Assembly (NCBI GenBank): GCA_921293015.1
Contig: OV121084.1
Location: 21,022,960 to 21,086,959, forward strand
Length of the DNA stretch: 64,000 nucleotides
Source of the DNA: Phorcus lineatus
Taxonomy: Eukaryota > Mollusca > Gastropoda > Trochida > Trochidae
Direction of reading: 5' to 3'
Under the pieces are notes generated by a model that made no database searches, was not told where the DNA came from, and saw only the letters and a list, made by a program, of their open reading frames with translations. Shown here piece after piece: positions 62,106 through 64,000 of the stretch (its first letter is position 1; every line of letters starts with the position of its first letter). The position numbers and the translations under genes are program-made.

Positions 62106-64000
62106 CTGAAAAAAATGCCTCTGTAAGTAAGGTATAGTTTGAGTATATAAGTATAGGTATGACCTAAGCCGTTAAGAGTGAGTTGTCACAAGATTGAGTC
62201 ATTAAAAACAGATCATTTAAACACCCATCCAATACAAATAAAGAATTGGAAAGGGTGTACTTCTTCGGTTCGAAAATGAGATACAAAGTCCTGTTTTTAG
62301 GGTTATGCAAACATATTGAGACCAAAGGAGAATATAGTCAGAACCCGGAATTAGTGATTTTAGTTTTCTAAGAAGGTCACAAGACAATAAAGCACCATTT
62401 GAAATATTATTATCAGTCCTGTCTTTTCCATTAAGACTATTGCACTACAGTTAACTTGTCTCAAATGTACATATTTCACAAGTACTAACAGTCACCATAT
62501 GCATGTTCCATTACACGGAAAAGAAGGGCCAGAACGGACGGATGGATGGGCTGACAGAAGGAGGTCATTTCTATATGCTTCGAAAACTTCATTTAAAGGG
62601 GGCTATAAACCAAGACACTTGGTAACCTGAACAAACATTTCGATGATAGTCATGACACGGTTGAAAAGAGACAGGTAAAAAGAAATGAATTATGCTAATC
62701 TTAAACTAGAAAATAAGATAAGTGTAAAACTGAAGGTGTGATAATTTGGTTAAAATGTAAATTGAAAAAGGATAAACACTCAACAGAAAAGGTATTTTAT
62801 ATAGAACTTAACTACCAAAGAACAAACACAAGGAAACAAAACCATACCTTACAACAACAAAAATTAAAGGCACAAGATTTTATTACAAAAAACACTTACA
62901 CAAAACAAAATCGTACTCAGAGGAACTCTTTTGAAACTGTAGTTTTCCAAAACCCAGTGATTTAGATAAAGATAGATAAAGACAGGATTAACTTCTCGGA
63001 AAAACAGTTAATGGAATTTTCTTAAGAATAAAAAAGCAAATTATAAACTTTATATCATTGTATATCAAGCTGTCAGCAGTTACAACGTAATTCATATTTT
63101 AACTCCAAAACTTATGTCATGTCAGAATCAGAATTCAGAAGCGAGCTTTTGCTTTCAATGGAGCGGCTGTTTTCAAGTTTCGAATATTGTCATTCGGACA
63201 CGGGGTCACAGCGGATGTTACCGACCTTATCTGTATGAACCTGATCTATCGAGTGACAAAGAAGCTTTTCACGAAGACAATGTCTATGTACCGAGTATTC
63301 GAGATGATCGCCTAACATGCACAAACTGGTAACTTGATTCACATTCGTTTCGACGCTTATTACTTTCAACTGAATCTAAAATGGTTATCCAAGATTAAAA
63401 TCTGATGAAATCACCTTTTAAAAGTCTTTATGATGTATAAAATCTTAAAATAATACAATGTATTATATGCCATGTTTATTAAAACTTCAGTTATTATTAT
63501 TTCAATATCCATATTTGCGAATTAAAGGGGATCCGACGGACACTGATGAAGGAGAGTATCTCCAAATCTGCTGTTGAACAATAAGCAGCACCGCAGATCG
63601 ATGACATGTCTCTTTTGCACCGATATAGTAAGCAGATTGCTCCATAAGGACATATGTATATAATGTAGATAAGACGGCCACGTGCTGTATATTTTGTCAT
63701 CAACCTACAGCGCATGCGCAGTATAGCTAAACTCGTTATCCGTGGAAGTGTATTCTTACGACTGGCGCATCGCACAGGTAAAAATGTTCGCACTTTGAAC
63801 ATTAATATCTTTTTAATCAAATGACCTTTCGAAAATTTATTTGTTGTTTTTTGTTTTTTTTTCAATTTACTTTCTGAATGAATAAACTAATAAACATTAA
63901 AAACAAAGCGGGATTTCAAGTTGTTTAAGAGAGGAAAGCTTTTAGGCGCTTTTTTAGATGGTAGAAACAATGTTGAAAATAAAATAATATTAATTTAACC
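62106..64000. other. No gene supported (intronic)
   Basis: Mostly AT-rich. A weak exon-like stretch near 63120-63330 on plus contains PYLYEPDLSSDKEAFHED and RLTCTNW, vaguely like P2X7-type intracellular domain exons common in bivalves, but the cysteine cluster is absent. Nothing firm. Confidence 0.4.

Noticed and set aside
63497-63865. 122-codon minus-strand open frame rich in Arg, Ile and Cys
   Set aside because: No domain or splice support. The composition suggests chance translation of AT-rich DNA.

Overview
The window is nuclear DNA from a metazoan, most likely a marine mollusc and probably a bivalve. The reasons are AT-rich sequence, spliced host exons with GT/AG borders, and a mobile-element mix (Penelope-like, DIRS-like, Gmr1-like Gypsy, Tc1/mariner, pearl/Helitron-like tandem-repeat element, complete Polinton/Maverick) typical of bivalve genomes. 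The taxon is inferred from sequence character only.

Host genes are sparse. Two minus-strand exons, 61954-62105 and 24600-25008, join in phase and encode consecutive parts of a diaminopimelate-decarboxylase-like, PLP-dependent (fold III) decarboxylase. They imply an intron of about 37 kb, and most of the right-hand half of the window lies inside it. A second host or host-like gene, with a MADF domain, is represented by two exons whose splice phases fit but which lie on opposite strands (59120 onward on plus, 59305-59452 on minus).

Left part (1-24 kb): a nest of retroelements. A LINE fragment and a Tc1/mariner fragment come first. Then comes an LTR retrotransposon on the minus strand (3011-10800) with tRNA-Pro primer site, polypurine tract and the order gag-PR-INT-RT-RNaseH. 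Its integrase is split by a 3.1 kb element made of about 20 copies of a 145-bp repeat. Next is a DIRS-like element (13501-19140, minus) flanked by inverted repeats and interrupted by a Penelope-like element, which itself carries a MITE-like insertion. A second, rearranged Penelope-like copy (20.1-21.4 kb) and a degenerate ~54-bp minisatellite (22.9-24.1 kb) follow.

Centre (33395-50295): a structurally complete 16.9-kb Polinton/Maverick with ~220-bp terminal inverted repeats and a matching 7-bp direct repeat (TGGCTGA) outside both ends. It encodes a retroviral-type integrase, protein-primed DNA polymerase B, an acidic-tailed protein, a small TFIIB-like protein, several membrane proteins, an FtsK/HerA-type packaging ATPase, double-jelly-roll major capsid protein, minor capsid protein, other conserved Polinton proteins, and a tandem pair of paralogous proteins of unknown function. 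The polymerase is dead (nonsense codons, loss of motif A, altered motifs B and C), and the ATPase, the minor capsid gene and the acidic-tailed gene are broken. Integrase, major capsid and most others are open. Nearly all its genes start directly after an A/T-rich TAATAAA-like box.

Right part (50.8-64 kb): a LINE, a repeat element with CACTACA ends, an L1-like LINE 3' end, and an inverted second copy of a ~750-bp dispersed repeat whose partner lies at 31.9-32.7 kb. Several long stretches have no recognisable gene and are listed as such.
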